Positions 1 through 9,651 are shown, counted from the first letter of the stretch. The stretch: 64,000 nt of DNA from DASUPK01 sp963848955 (GCA_963848955.1 CAWKFQ010000027.1:1-64000), one strand, 5' to 3'. The notes: a model not told the origin generated them from the sequence alone. Translations and numbers: made by a program.

Positions 1-4
1 GAGC

Positions 5-1144
5 TCAGCCGGCGGCGACAGTCTCCGGATCCGGCTCCTCACCCTTGAGGGAAGGCGCATCGCCGATGCCCGAAGGGAGGACGCGCAGCGCGTCCACGGG
101 TAGGTGGAGCTGCACCGGGGTGCCCTGCTCGTAGGGGATTCCGCCGCCGGTGTTCTGAACGAGCGCCTGGAGCGCTTCCCCGGTGGCGCCCCGGACGATC
201 ACCTGGATCGCCGAGCCCACGTAGACGACGCGCTCCACCATGGCCGGGATGCGGTTCGGCCCCGACGGAGACCCGTGCTCTTCGAGCTCGATGCGCTCCG
301 GTCGGATGACGATCTTCGCCTCCCCCGTGACGTCGCGGTCCGTTCCGCGCGTCTCGAGCTCGTAGCCGTCCAGCGCGACGCGGCAGGCGCTCGTGCCGGC
401 ACTGACGATGGTGGCCTGCATGAGGTTCGACACGCCGAGGAAGTCGGCGACGTAGAGCGTCTCGGGATCCTCGTAGACGTCCTGAGGCCCCCCGATCTGC
501 TCGATGTGCCCGTCTTTCATGACCGCAAGGCGGTCGCTCATCGTGAGCGCCTCCTCCTGGTCGTGGGTGACGTAGAGGAACGTGATGCCGACCTCCTGCT
601 GGAGCGACTTGAGCTCGATCTGGAGGGCCTTGCGGAGCTTCGCATCGAGGGCGCCGAGCGGCTCGTCCAGAAGGAGCACGGCCGGGTTGAGGATGAGAGC
701 GCGCGCTAAGGCAACGCGCTGCTGCTGCCCGCCCGAGAGCTGGGACGACTTGCGCCTCTCGTAGCCCGGAAGCTGGACGAGCTCAAGCGCCTTGCCGACG
801 CGCTCGCGGATCTCGGCTTTCGGCCGCTTCGCCCGCTTCAGCCCGAAGGCGATGTTGTCGTAGACGTTCAGGTGCGGGAAGAGCGCGTAGTTCTGGAACA
901 CGGTGTTGACGTTGCGCTGGTGAGCCGGTGTGTAGGCAACGTCTGTGCCGTCCAGGAGGATCTCACCGGAAGTCGGTTGCTCGAAGCCGGCGATCATTCG
1001 CAGAGTGGTCGTCTTCCCGCAGCCGGAAGGCCCGAGGAGCGAGAAGAACTCACCATCCGGGATGTGGAGATCGATGCCGTCCACCGCGGTCACCTCGGCG
1101 AACTGCTTGGTCAGCTTGCTCAATTCGATTTCGCCGCGTGCCAT
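5..1144 (-). CDS. potA: Spermidine/putrescine-type ABC transporter ATPase (copy 1)
   Basis: This is the cytoplasmic ATPase of a polyamine-type importer and powers uptake through the adjacent permease. The 379-residue product has Walker A GPSGCGKT at residues 38-45, the signature LSGGQQQR near 140, Walker B LLLDEPLGALD near 160, the H-loop VTHDQEEA near 190, and a C-terminal TOBE-like region from about 280. The frame stays open upstream to 1258, but that extension overlaps the permease end and is rich in Ser/Pro/Arg. The ATG at 1144, which gives MARGEIEL and the normal family length, is preferred. It is the last gene of a potD-potB/C-potA operon, 13 bases after the permease. The substrate (polyamine or another amine) cannot be read from the ATPase. 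Confidence 0.93.
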   Translation of the reverse strand: MARGEIELSKLTKQFAEVTAVDGIDLHIPDGEFFSLLGPSGCGKTTTLRMIAGFEQPTSGEILLDGTDVAYTPAHQRNVNTVFQNYALFPHLNVYDNIAFGLKRAKRPKAEIRERVGKALELVQLPGYERRKSSQLSGGQQQRVALARALILNPAVLLLDEPLGALDAKLRKALQIELKSLQQEVGITFLYVTHDQEEALTMSDRLAVMKDGHIEQIGGPQDVYEDPETLYVADFLGVSNLMQATIVSAGTSACRVALDGYELETRGTDRDVTGEAKIVIRPERIELEEHGSPSGPNRIPAMVERVVYVGSAIQVIVRGATGEALQALVQNTGGGIPYEQGTPVQLHLPVDALRVLPSGIGDAPSLKGEEPDPETVAAG

Positions 1145-1157
1145 TGGTCTCCCGAAA

Positions 1158-3011
1158 CTAGGTGAGGTTGAAGGCGCCGCCGAAGTCCTCCGCCGCTTTG
1201 CCCGCCCGACGCTCTCCGCGGGTGAAGAAGCGCCAGGTGAGGAAGCCGGCCGTGACAATGAGGAGGGTTGACACCATCATGATCGTTGCGATCGCGTTCA
1301 CAGACGGTAACGGCGCGGCGCGCGTCGCTGCGTAGATCTGGATCGGGACGGTGTCCGTGGGTCCGCCGCTTGACAGCCACTGGCTGATGACGAAGTCGTC
1401 GGCCGAGATGGCGAACACCACGGCGGCCGAGGCGACGATCGCCGGGGTGAGCAAGGGCAGGAGGACGCGCGTCAACGCGACGAACGGCGAGGCCCCGAGG
1501 TCGGCGGCGGCCTCCTCGTACTGGCTGCCGATCGAGAACAGCCGACCGCGCACGATCACGACCACGAAGGAGATCGAGAAGGTCACGTGGCCGAGGATCT
1601 GGGCGGCCGTTCCAAACTGAACGAATGTGAAGATGTGGCTGAAGACGAGAAGGAGCGACACGCCCATGACGATCTCGGGCGTGACCAACGGAAAAAGCAT
1701 GATGAAGTTGGAGGTGCCGGAGCCGCGACCGCGCCAGCGGGCGAGACCGATGGCGAGCAAAACCCCGATCGGGACAGCGATGAGAACGTCCGCTCCCGCC
1801 AGCTTGAAGCTCTGAACAAGAGAATGCCGAAGGGTCGGGTCGTGCAAGACCGAGTCCACTGGATCCCCCCAGTACCAGCGTGTCGAGAAGCCCTCCCAGA
1901 CCGTGCGCGAGCGGGTCGCATTGAAGGAGAACAGCACCGCGATCGCCACCGGCACGATCGACCACAGGATGTAGGCCCAGGTGAAGACGACCAGGAAGCG
2001 CGGCTTTCCCCATGGGTTGCGGAACCAGCCGCGCAAGCGGGCCAAGGTCGAGGGCTGCGGCCTCGCTCGCGGCCGCTGCGCCCTCGCTCGCGGCTCGGCA
2101 ACGGTGCTCACAGCGCCCCCACCGTCCCGGCCTCGCGTCTGGGCGCGATGGATGCTCCGCAGGTAGTAGAGCATGAGGATCGTCAGGAAGGCGGCAAGCA
2201 CGATCGTGAGCGCGGCGCCGATCGTCGGCTGCGGGCCGCCGTGGAAGTAGAGGTCGATCTGGTTGCCGATCAGCGACGTCTTCGGCGAGCCCGAGACGAT
2301 GTTCGGCGTGAAGTAGTCGCCGAACATCGGTAGCGTGATGAGGACGGCGCCCCCCAGGATGCCGGTTTTCGAGAGCGGGAGGGTGACCCTGCGAAACGCG
2401 TACCAGCGGCTCGCACCGAGGTCACGGGCCGCTTCCAGGTGGCTGCGGTCGATGCGATCGAGCGCGGCGAAGAGCGGCAGGATGAGGTACGGGATGTAGC
2501 CGTAGACGAGCGCGAGGATGACGGTCGAGGCGCTCCCGCCGAGCCAGTCCCGCGGCTGGCTGAGCACGTGGGTGGCCGTCAGGAAGTCGTTCACCCAGCC
2601 GTCCGTCTGCAGGAGGTTCACCCAGGCGAGCATTCGCATCATGTAGCTGATCCAGAGGGGAAGGATGATCAGGATGAGGACGACGCCCTTCCACCGCCCC
2701 GCGTGCCGGGCCGTGTAGTAGGCGACCGGATACCCGATCAGCAGGCAGAGGGCCAGCGAGATGAGGACGTAAAGGAGCGTCCTGACCTCGACGTCGAACC
2801 AGATTCCTCCCGGGGCGAGCCGACCGAGGACCTCGTTGATCCAACCCACGTTCCATTCGAGCGGATTCCAGATGGGAACCGGTTGGAAGAGGACCGGGTC
2901 GACCGTTCCAAACGCGACCCCAAGGACCGCATAGAACGGAACGATGAAGAGGAGAACGAGCCAGACAACGCCCGGGAGCGCAAGAGCGGGCCACAACCAG
3001 CGCCGGTACAC
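1158..3011 (-). CDS. Polyamine ABC transporter permeases PotB and PotC, read as one fused frame
   Basis: The 617-residue frame contains two complete binding-protein-dependent permeases. Residues 1-290 are PotB-like, with six membrane segments and an EAA loop starting EAARDLGAS. Residues about 340-610 are PotC-like, with a second EAA loop starting EEAAADLGAS. A basic Arg/Pro-rich linker joins them. In nearly all bacteria these are two genes. The fusion may be a sequencing artefact: a five-base C run at 2116-2120 lies just before a GTG at 2111 whose GTGA would overlap a TGA in the shifted frame. One base lost or gained there gives two genes with the 4-base overlap common in this window. The function (membrane channel for amine import) is secure; the fusion is not. 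Confidence 0.9.
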   Translation of the reverse strand: MYRRWLWPALALPGVVWLVLLFIVPFYAVLGVAFGTVDPVLFQPVPIWNPLEWNVGWINEVLGRLAPGGIWFDVEVRTLLYVLISLALCLLIGYPVAYYTARHAGRWKGVVLILIILPLWISYMMRMLAWVNLLQTDGWVNDFLTATHVLSQPRDWLGGSASTVILALVYGYIPYLILPLFAALDRIDRSHLEAARDLGASRWYAFRRVTLPLSKTGILGGAVLITLPMFGDYFTPNIVSGSPKTSLIGNQIDLYFHGGPQPTIGAALTIVLAAFLTILMLYYLRSIHRAQTRGRDGGGAVSTVAEPRARAQRPRARPQPSTLARLRGWFRNPWGKPRFLVVFTWAYILWSIVPVAIAVLFSFNATRSRTVWEGFSTRWYWGDPVDSVLHDPTLRHSLVQSFKLAGADVLIAVPIGVLLAIGLARWRGRGSGTSNFIMLFPLVTPEIVMGVSLLLVFSHIFTFVQFGTAAQILGHVTFSISFVVVIVRGRLFSIGSQYEEAAADLGASPFVALTRVLLPLLTPAIVASAAVVFAISADDFVISQWLSSGGPTDTVPIQIYAATRAAPLPSVNAIATIMMVSTLLIVTAGFLTWRFFTRGERRAGKAAEDFGGAFNLT

Positions 3012-3040
3012 GACGCCCTATCGCTCCCGCTCCGGACCCG

Positions 3041-4338
3041 TCAACTCCCTCCTCCGGCGAGGAAGTTCGAGTAGCCGTCCTCCCACACCTGCTGTCCCTG
3101 AGACGTGAGCGTCCCGTACTGCAGCGAGTCGGGCCCGAGATTATCGTTCGTCAGAACGCTGTCCGCCAGGTTCTCGGGCACGACTCCCTTCTGCACCAGG
3201 GTGCTCGGGTCGATCTCGTTCAGCGGCGGCTGATACCCGTTGAAGGCGACGAAGTTCTCATAGGCGACGCCGTTGTCGAGGAGGTAGTTGAGGAAGAGAT
3301 GCGAGAGCACCGGCTTCTTCGTGGTCGAGCAAATCGCGAAGCAGTCGTTCTGGATCGGCCCCTTGCCGTGGGGTGGCTTCCAGAAGGCGAGGGCGCTCGC
3401 CGGCGTTCCCTTCGGGAGGTAGTAGATGTAGCCCGCGATCATGTCCCCCGACCACGCCTGGTTGAGCCAACTCGACCCCTCCGGGACCGTCTGGTACTGG
3501 AGGTCGCCCACCTTGATGTTGGAGATGCCGTAGAGCTCCTTGAGGTCGGACACTGCCTGGTCCACGAGCGCGGAATCCTCGGTGTTGATGTCCGTGTTCC
3601 CCTTGCGCAGGAGCGCCATGCCGATCGTCTCCCGGTTCTCGGAGAGGAGCCCCACCTTGCCCTTGTACGCCTGAGACTCCCAGAAGATGTCCCACGGCTG
3701 GTCCATGCCGGCGATGTCCTGCTGTGATCGTGGTCCGTCCGCCATGCGATGCCGGTGGCGTAGACGGTGTAGGGAACGGTGTAGCGCGACTCGCCGTCGT
3801 AGAACGGGTCGACGAGCTGCGGCCAGATGTTCTTCTGGAGGTTCGGGATGTAGTCGAGGTTGAGCGGCTTGATCAGCTTGCCGGCAACGCCGATATCGAG
3901 CGTGTCCGGCGTGATCTCCATCACGTCGGGCGTGACCGCTCCGGAGGCAAGCCGCTGGAGTCCGGAGTTGACGTTGTCGAACGGCGTGTACTGGACGTCG
4001 ACGCCGTACTTGGCCCCGAACTCCGTGAGGACCTTCTTGTAGAGGTAGGAGGGATAGTTGAAGACGGTGAACGTCCCGCCCGTCTCCGGCTGGAGCCCCG
4101 ACGCGATGGGATCCTCCCAACGCGGCAGGGTCACGCGCTTGTCGGGCCTCGCGAGCGGCAGGCCTCCCGGCCCGACGAGTTCGCCGCCCGCGCCGGTGCT
4201 CTGGGCGACGTTCGTCGAGTTGCCGCAGGCGGCGAGCAGGGGGCCAGCAGCGGAGAAGGCCACGGCGGCACCTGCGCCTTTTAGCAGGAAATTGCGCCTG
4301 CTCAGGGAGTTCGGCCGTTCCTTCGGGTGGTGCGTCAT
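3041..4338 (-). CDS. potD: Polyamine-type ABC transporter substrate-binding lipoprotein, frameshifted (copy 1)
   Basis: This is the extracellular solute-binding component of the importer. The N-terminus has a twin-arginine motif (SRRNFLLKG), a hydrophobic stretch and a lipobox LLAAC, so it is probably Tat-exported and lipid-anchored. The first frame runs from the ATG at 4338 to about 3730 and reaches GIAWRTD. The remainder, from DIAGMDQPWD to the end, is in another frame, so one base is gained or lost near 3730. Restored, the protein has about 430 residues, long for PotD but normal for Tat-type actinobacterial members. It is first in the potD-potB/C-potA operon and lies 88 bases after a TetR gene on the same strand. 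The ligand is unknown. Confidence 0.88.
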
Positions 4339-4426
4339 TCGAGTTCCCTCCTGAGTTCGGTGTCCGCGAGGTGGGGCACGGTCTCACGGACAGCGTGTTT
4401 TGCTGCCTCGCCGAGCCGGCTTTCGG

Positions 4427-5044
4427 TCATGAAGCCGCCTTCAGCGCGGGACGCGCGGAGAGGTCGGCGTGGAGCAGCGTCTCCGCGCTGGACAGGCAGA
4501 TCGCGAGCATGCGCTCCCGGGTCACGGCCGGGTCCTCGATCGTGACCTGGACCGCCAGGCCGTCGATCATGGCCCCGATGGCGAGCGCCGCGTTCTCGGG
4601 GGAGTCGGTGGCGAACTCGCCCGTGCTCCGGCCCTCCTCGATCACCTCGGTCAGCAGAGCCCGCCAGCGGCCCTCGACCTGACGCTCGGCCTCGCGCATC
4701 GGCTCGTCGTGCAGCGATCGGGTCCAGAGCTCGAGCCAGAGGGTCCAGTTGGCGTCCTCGGCGCAGATCTCGAAGACCGCGCGGAGCTTCGCCGAGGGGC
4801 TGTCGAGGCTCTCGAGCCGCTCGGCGACGAGCTCGTCGAACAGGCGCTCGTCCTCATGGAGCGCCGCGGTCAGCAGCTTGCTCTTGGTGCCGAACCAGTA
4901 GAGAACCGCCGGGGAGCTGGTCTCAGCCCGCTCGGCGACGTCGGCGATCCGGGTCTTGGCCAGCCCACGCTCGGCGATCACCTCAGCCGCTGCGGCGAGG
5001 ATCTGCGGTCGCCGGACGTGGTCGATTTGCGGGCGAGGACTCAC
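4427..5044 (-). CDS. TetR-family regulator, BetI-like C-terminus (1)
   Basis: The 205-residue protein has a TetR helix-turn-helix at residues about 12-58 (ILAAAAEVIAERGLAKTRI, then VLYWFGTKSKLL). Its ligand domain carries the W-x-LW-x-ELW pattern seen in BetI-type members. The start is a GTG at 5044 with a purine-rich GGAGGAGAGAG upstream. It lies between a second TetR gene and the potD operon, all on one strand, so it may be co-transcribed from the Rieske promoter at about 8400 and regulate the same genes. The intergenic region at 5110-5120 contains only a half-like match (ACAAGTCAA) to the 8407 palindrome. The ligand is probably an amine or an acyl-CoA, but this is inference. Confidence 0.88.
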   Translation of the reverse strand: MSPRPQIDHVRRPQILAAAAEVIAERGLAKTRIADVAERAETSSPAVLYWFGTKSKLLTAALHEDERLFDELVAERLESLDSPSAKLRAVFEICAEDANWTLWLELWTRSLHDEPMREAERQVEGRWRALLTEVIEEGRSTGEFATDSPENAALAIGAMIDGLAVQVTIEDPAVTRERMLAICLSSAETLLHADLSARPALKAAS

Positions 5045-5119
5045 CTTCCCTGGCTCTCTCTCCTCCGAAAAAACGAAAGCTGAATCGCGGGTCAGCTTAC
5101 GCCGATTGGGCGCAACAAG

Positions 5120-5770
5120 TCAAGAGCGGTTCGAGTCGTCCGTGTCGGCGAGGGAGGCGGGATCCACACCGAGCTCGGCCCCGAGCCGCTCGGCAGCCAT
5201 TCGACGTGCGCTATCGAGGCTCATCGCCGGGTCGCGGATCAGGGCGCGGACCCCGAGCCCATCGAAGAGGGCCATCGCCAGGTCGGCGACCTCGTCGGGG
5301 TCCACCTCCCGGAACTCGCCGCTCTCCACCCCACGCCGGATCACCCTGGCGATCCACTCGCGGTAGCTCTCGTACATCCGGCCCGCGACCGGGCGCAACT
5401 CGGGCTCGCGGGCAGCGCGGAGCCACAGCTCCACCCAGAGAACCCACTCGCGCTCGCCTTCCCCGGGCGTCGGGAGGCACTCCTCGATCGCGATCGCCAG
5501 GCCCTCCGTGGCCGAAGGCGCGGCCGCGGGGCCGGCGGCGAAGCGCTCGTCCGCGGCGAGCTCGAACGACTGGAGCAACGCCTGTGCGAGCAGCTCCTCG
5601 CGGGTGGAGAAGTAGTGGTGAACCAGGGCTGTCGAGGCGCGGGCCCGGTTCGCCACCCTGGCGATCCGGACTTCGTCGATCCCGTCCGAGGCAATCAGCT
5701 CGGTCGCGGCTCGGAGGATCCGCTCCTGGGCGTCGGGCTCATCCGACCGCGGGGCGCTCGCCTCCTCCAT
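5120..5770 (-). CDS. TetR-family regulator, BetI-like C-terminus (2)
   Basis: The 216-residue TetR regulator has its helix-turn-helix at residues about 18-62 (VHHYFSTREELL is the end of the motif). Its C-terminal half resembles the neighbouring TetR, with EWVLWVELWLRA against NWTLWLELWTRS, so the two are paralogues in tandem. The start is the ATG at 5770. A -10 hexamer TAGTCT (complement of 5777-5782) lies six bases upstream of it, implying a leaderless transcript of its own in addition to read-through from the amine oxidase gene 36 bases upstream. It is a plausible binder of the TTGAC-N6-GTCAA palindromes at 8407 and 11762. Confidence 0.88.
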   Translation of the reverse strand: MEEASAPRSDEPDAQERILRAATELIASDGIDEVRIARVANRARASTALVHHYFSTREELLAQALLQSFELAADERFAAGPAAAPSATEGLAIAIEECLPTPGEGEREWVLWVELWLRAAREPELRPVAGRMYESYREWIARVIRRGVESGEFREVDPDEVADLAMALFDGLGVRALIRDPAMSLDSARRMAAERLGAELGVDPASLADTDDSNRS

Positions 5771-5806
5771 GGATCCAGACTAGGGCGCGCCTCCGACGCC
5801 GGGGCG

Positions 5807-7207
5807 CTAGGCGGCCACGGCCGCCAGACAGGTCTCGGCTGCCCGCCTGCCCGAGCGGATCGCACCCTCCATATGAATGTGGCCGACACCGGCGATGTCG
5901 CTGCAGGCCCAGTCGATAGGTCCCACGGGGCGGCGCAGGTCGGCGCCGAAGCGGGTGAGGCCGCCCAGGCCGAAGCTGGTTCCGTACGCGCCCCGAGTCC
6001 ACTCCTGACCGGACCAGTCGGTCTCGATGTAGCCGACCGGCTCGAGCGCTCGCGACCCGACGTACTTCGCCATCCCTTCCAGCACCTCGCGGCGTCGCTC
6101 CTCGTCGCCCAGCCGCCCGGCCCGCTCGGCGTTCTCACCGGCCAGGAAGGTCAGGAGGACGCCGGCGGAGGCGGAGGGCGGCGAGTTGTCGTAGAGCTCG
6201 CGCACGAGCTCGTAGGGCGCGAAGCCCTGGCCCGAGAGTCCTTCCTCCCGCCAGAAGGGAGTCTCGTAGACCGCCAGCACCTTGTTGATCGATCCCTGCG
6301 ACAGCGACTGCGCCATCCGCATGCGCCAAGCCGGCAGGGCCGGCCGGAAGCGGATCGAGGTGGTGAGATTCGGCGGCACGGCGACTATCGCCCGGCGACC
6401 CTCGGCGATCAGGCCCTCTGCCTCGACCACGACCGAATCGTCGTCCCAGCGGATCTCACGCACCGGGGCGCTCAGCGACACGCGATCGCCCAACCGCTCG
6501 GCCAGCCGCAACGAGATCAACTGCGAGCCGCCGACGACGCGCTTGGCCAGGCACTGTTCAGGCTCGAACAACTCGTAGGTGCCGCCCGCCCCCGCGATCA
6601 TCCACAGCCCTTGGAGGAGGGAGAAGGTGTGTGCGGGCTTCGCCAGGAAGCCCCCGGCGAGCCACGAGCGCATCAGGTCGCGCGCCATCTCGTCGGAGAT
6701 CTCCTCCCGCAGCCAAGACTCGAAGGTGATGCGGTCGAGCCGCTCGGCGTCGGGGTGCTCCCAGGGGGCCTCGGGGTCCATCTCCTTCGCGAGCGAATCG
6801 AGCTTGGATTCAGCCGCCTCGAACGCCTTCTCGGAGCTTTCCCCCAGCGGCGCGTCATGCCCGTCGTAGCGGTGGCTCCTTCCCTTCTGATCCACGAAAA
6901 CGTGCTGCCCGGTGCGGAAGGTGTCAAAGAGCTCGATCTCCAGATCTGCCAGCAGCTCGTGCATCGCCGACTGGTAGGGCGCCACCCACTGCCCTCCGAG
7001 CTCGTTGGCCTCGCCGCCGATCTCGGTGTTCCAGGTGCGGCCGCCGACGCGATCCCGCGCTTCGAGCACGAGGACCTCGCTGCCCGCGGCGGCCAACTCC
7101 GTGGCCGCGGTCAGCCCCGCGATACCTCCTCCGATGACAATGACCTCGGTTTCGATCCTGCGTGCTCCCGGGCCGACCTCGCCGAGACTCTCTGCGATCC
7201 CGCTCAC
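5807..7207 (-). CDS. Flavin-dependent monoamine oxidase family protein
   Basis: The 466-residue FAD enzyme is of the monoamine/polyamine oxidase superfamily, which oxidises primary to tertiary amines to imines with release of H2O2. An N-terminal dinucleotide-binding motif VIVIGGGIAGL starts at about residue 19 and is followed by ARDRVGGRTWN. The C-terminal FAD motif is visible as WACSDIAGVGHIHMEGAIRSG. The frame is open further upstream, but that region is the Rieske gene. The GTG at 7207, whose GTGA overlaps the Rieske stop by four bases, is the clear start. Co-translation with the Rieske oxygenase suggests both act on one amine, with the potADBC importer downstream supplying it. The exact substrate cannot be told. 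Confidence 0.9.
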   Translation of the reverse strand: MSGIAESLGEVGPGARRIETEVIVIGGGIAGLTAATELAAAGSEVLVLEARDRVGGRTWNTEIGGEANELGGQWVAPYQSAMHELLADLEIELFDTFRTGQHVFVDQKGRSHRYDGHDAPLGESSEKAFEAAESKLDSLAKEMDPEAPWEHPDAERLDRITFESWLREEISDEMARDLMRSWLAGGFLAKPAHTFSLLQGLWMIAGAGGTYELFEPEQCLAKRVVGGSQLISLRLAERLGDRVSLSAPVREIRWDDDSVVVEAEGLIAEGRRAIVAVPPNLTTSIRFRPALPAWRMRMAQSLSQGSINKVLAVYETPFWREEGLSGQGFAPYELVRELYDNSPPSASAGVLLTFLAGENAERAGRLGDEERRREVLEGMAKYVGSRALEPVGYIETDWSGQEWTRGAYGTSFGLGGLTRFGADLRRPVGPIDWACSDIAGVGHIHMEGAIRSGRRAAETCLAAVAA

Positions 7208-8386
7208 GCCGAGACCGGCTCGCGATCCCGCAGGGCCTCCATGTAGCGCGCGGCGACCATCCGGTCGAAGGCGTGGGTGTCGGTCTCCTCCAGCGAGTAC
7301 CGCCCCGACGTGTAGCCCCTGGAGCCGGCGCCCATCTGGGCGAGCTGGCAGACGTTCCAATCCTGGCGGTTGGTGGTGTCCCAGAACTCGATCGCGTCCG
7401 AGGGGTCGAAGCCGGGTGCCTCGATGGTGGCGGGCTCGAAGAAGAACTCGCAGACGACGTCGGTCCGGTCGGCCGCCGCGCGGGTAGAGGGTGTGCAGCA
7501 TCACGTAGTCGGGATGGAACGAGACCAGGGCGTTCGGGAAGAGCGCGACGTAGATGATCGAGCCCAGCTCGTCCTTCGAGAGGCCGGCGATGGGCGGCCG
7601 CTCGGTGGCGTGGCCCCCGCCGCTCCCCATCGTCGCGGCGCCTTCGCCCGTCAGGGTCATGGAGCCGCCGCACCAGGCGCCCGTCTCCCTCCATCTCCTC
7701 GCCGCTCATGTAGTTGCTGAGCGCGTTCAGCTCCGGGTGCACGCCGGGGCAGTGCAGGCACTCGTTGTAGTTCTCGACGATCCCCTTCCAGTTGGCGGCC
7801 ACCGTGTAGTCGACCTTGCCCGCGCTCCGAAGCTCTGCGGTCCGGTAGCGATCGAGGTGCTCGAGCAGGTCACCGATGTGCTCGCCGCGGATCCGGTGCC
7901 TCGCCGCCGAGGTCGATCAGGAGCAGGCCGCCGATCGTCGAGAGGCGCACCGGCGCCAGCCCGTTGCAGGTCGGGTCGAAGCCCTCGACCCCGTCCATGT
8001 GCGGGGAGGCGCGCAGCGAGCCGTCCAGGTCGTAGGACCAGGCGTGGTAGGGACACCGCAGGCGCCGTTTGACGCTGCCCTCGACCTCGGTGATCAGGCG
8101 GGAGCCGCGGTGCCGGCAGACGTTGTGGAAGGCGCGCGGCCGGCCGTCCTCGCCCGCCGATCACGATGACGCTGTCGCGACCGATCTCGCGCATCAGGAA
8201 GCGCCCGGGCTCGCTCACCTGGGAGACATGCCCGACGCAGATCCAGCCAGCAGCGAAGATCTCCTCCAGCTCCCAGTCGAGCACGGCCGGGTCGGTGAAC
8301 GCGGCGGGCGGCAACATCGTTGCCTGCTCCAGGGGCCGCAGCGTCTCCGAGACCTGTGCGGAGTCCAGCGGCAGGGCGGGCGTCAT
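7204..8386 (-). CDS. Rieske non-haem iron oxygenase alpha subunit, several frameshifts
   Basis: This is the large subunit of a ring-hydroxylating or amine-demethylating oxygenase. The product has to be assembled from three frames, with shifts near 8155, 7905, 7690 and 7490. Put together it shows a Rieske [2Fe-2S] centre (a CxH in VCRHRG and CPYH), then the mononuclear iron segment NECLHCPGVHPEL typical of glycine-betaine/carnitine-type Rieske enzymes, and a C-terminal catalytic domain ending at the GTGA overlap with the amine oxidase. The ATG at 8386 is preferred to 8395, because the -10 TACGAT (complement of 8394-8399) lies seven bases upstream of it. At least four indels in 1.2 kb are either poor consensus or real decay. 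No reductase partner is visible nearby. Confidence 0.82.
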
Positions 8387-8406
8387 CGCGCCCATCGTAT
8401 GGACGT

Positions 8407-8424
8407 CTTGACTTTGTAGTCAAG
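8407..8424. promoter_or_regulatory. Perfect palindromic operator inside divergent promoters
   Basis: The sequence CTTGACT-TTGT-AGTCAAG is a perfect inverted repeat with 7-base arms. Each arm supplies a -35 box. On the plus strand TTGACT (8408-8413), a 17-base spacer and TAACGT (8431-8436) precede the acyl-CoA dehydrogenase ATG by eight bases. On the minus strand TTGACT (complement of 8418-8423), an 18-base spacer and TACGAT (complement of 8394-8399) precede the Rieske ATG by seven. A TetR dimer bound here would block both promoters. A near-identical site lies at 11762-11777. Confidence 0.75.
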
Positions 8425-8444
8425 CAGCATTAACGTGCGCCACG

Positions 8445-9651
8445 ATGCCGGCCACGGCGCCCGTCGGCGACCTTTCGAACCCGATTCCGGGGCTGGACGA
8501 CCGAGCCAGGGAGATCCAGGCCCGCGCCCGCGCGTTCGTCGAGGAGGTGCTGATGCCGCTCGAGGAGGAGGCGGAGGCGAGAGGCGGCCGCCTCGCCGAG
8601 GAGACCATCGCCCGGGTCAAGGCGGAGGCGATCGAGGCCGGCCTGGCCGGGGGCCTCCACTCCCCCGAGGCGGGCGGCCAGGGCTGGACGCGGACCGAGT
8701 GGGTCCTCGTCGAGGAGCAGTACGGGCGCAGCACCAACGCGATCAACTGGCACGTCCCGAACGCCTACAACGTCTGGGAGCACGGCAGCGAGGCGCAGAT
8801 CGAGCGCTACCTGCGCCCGGCGCTGCGCGGGGAGGCCAAGGACGCCTACGCCGTCACCGAGCGCGACGCCGGATCGGACCCCTCGCGGATCGAGGCGACC
8901 GCGACGCGGACGGACGGCGGCTTCCTGATCAACGCGGAGAAGTGGTTCGTCACCTCTGGCGACGTCGCGACGGTGCTCGTCGTGATGGCGAACCTCGTCG
9001 ACGGAGCCGACCGGCTGCCGACGCTGTTCGTCGTCGATCGCGGCCGCCCGGGCGTCGAGGTCGTCGACGATCCGGACTTCACGCACAGCTATCCGGACCG
9101 CCACCCGACGATCCGCTTCACGGACGTCGAGGTCGGTCCCGAGGACTTCATCGGGGAGATCGGCGGCGGCGACGAGCTGCAGCGCTCCTGGTTCAGCGAG
9201 GAGCGGCTCGGGATCGCCGCGCGGGGCGTCGGCGTCGATGTGGAGGCTGCTGGAGGAGACGGTGGACTGGGCCACCGCCCGCGAGCAGGGCGGCGAGCGG
9301 ATCTACGACTACCAGGGCGTCTCCTTCCCGCTGGCGGACTCGGCCGCCGACGCTGCCGCCGGCCGGCTGCTCGCCCTCCAGGTCGCGGCGATGATCGATG
9401 CCGGCGCCGACCCCAAGCTCGCCCACCACAAGGCATCGATGGCGAAGCTGTTCGTCAGCGAAGCCGCCTGGCGCTGCGCGGACCGCTGCGTGCAGGTCTT
9501 CGGCGGCCGCGGATACGTGCGCTCCAACGTCGCCGAGCGATTCCTGCGCGAGCTCAGAGTCGACAGGATCTGGGAGGGCACCAGCGAGATCCAGCGGTTG
9601 ATCATCGCCAGAGGCCTCGAGCGGCGAGGGGTCGAGCGCATCCTCCACTAG
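8445..9651 (+). CDS. Acyl-CoA dehydrogenase, one frameshift
   Basis: This FAD-dependent acyl-CoA dehydrogenase introduces an alpha-beta double bond into an acyl-CoA. The first frame (from 8445) gives the alpha-helical N-domain and the beta-domain with the family pattern AVTERDAGSDPS and a substrate-linked WFVTSGDVA. Near 9232 the frame shifts and the C-terminal helical domain continues from MWRLLEETVDW to the stop at 9651. It includes QVFGGRGYV and RIWEGTSEIQRL, the last holding the usual catalytic-base region. The total is about 400 residues, normal for the family. The start codon follows TAACGT by eight bases, so the mRNA is probably leaderless. It is co-directional with, and overlaps by one base, the acyl-CoA synthetase gene. 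Confidence 0.9.

Noticed and set aside
5110..5120. Third copy of the TTGAC-N6-GTCAA operator between the TetR genes
   Set aside because: Only a half-like ACAAGTCAA is present without a matching second arm, so it is not listed as a site.
5615..7246. Long plus-strand ORF (543 residues) opposite the amine oxidase
   Set aside because: It is the antisense of a conserved FAD enzyme, is rich in Arg/Gly/His/Leu and has no domain. High GC leaves such frames open. The same applies to long antisense ORFs at 14835-16349, 22091-23821, 24636-26120, 37079-38887, 40049-41668 and 49843-51546.
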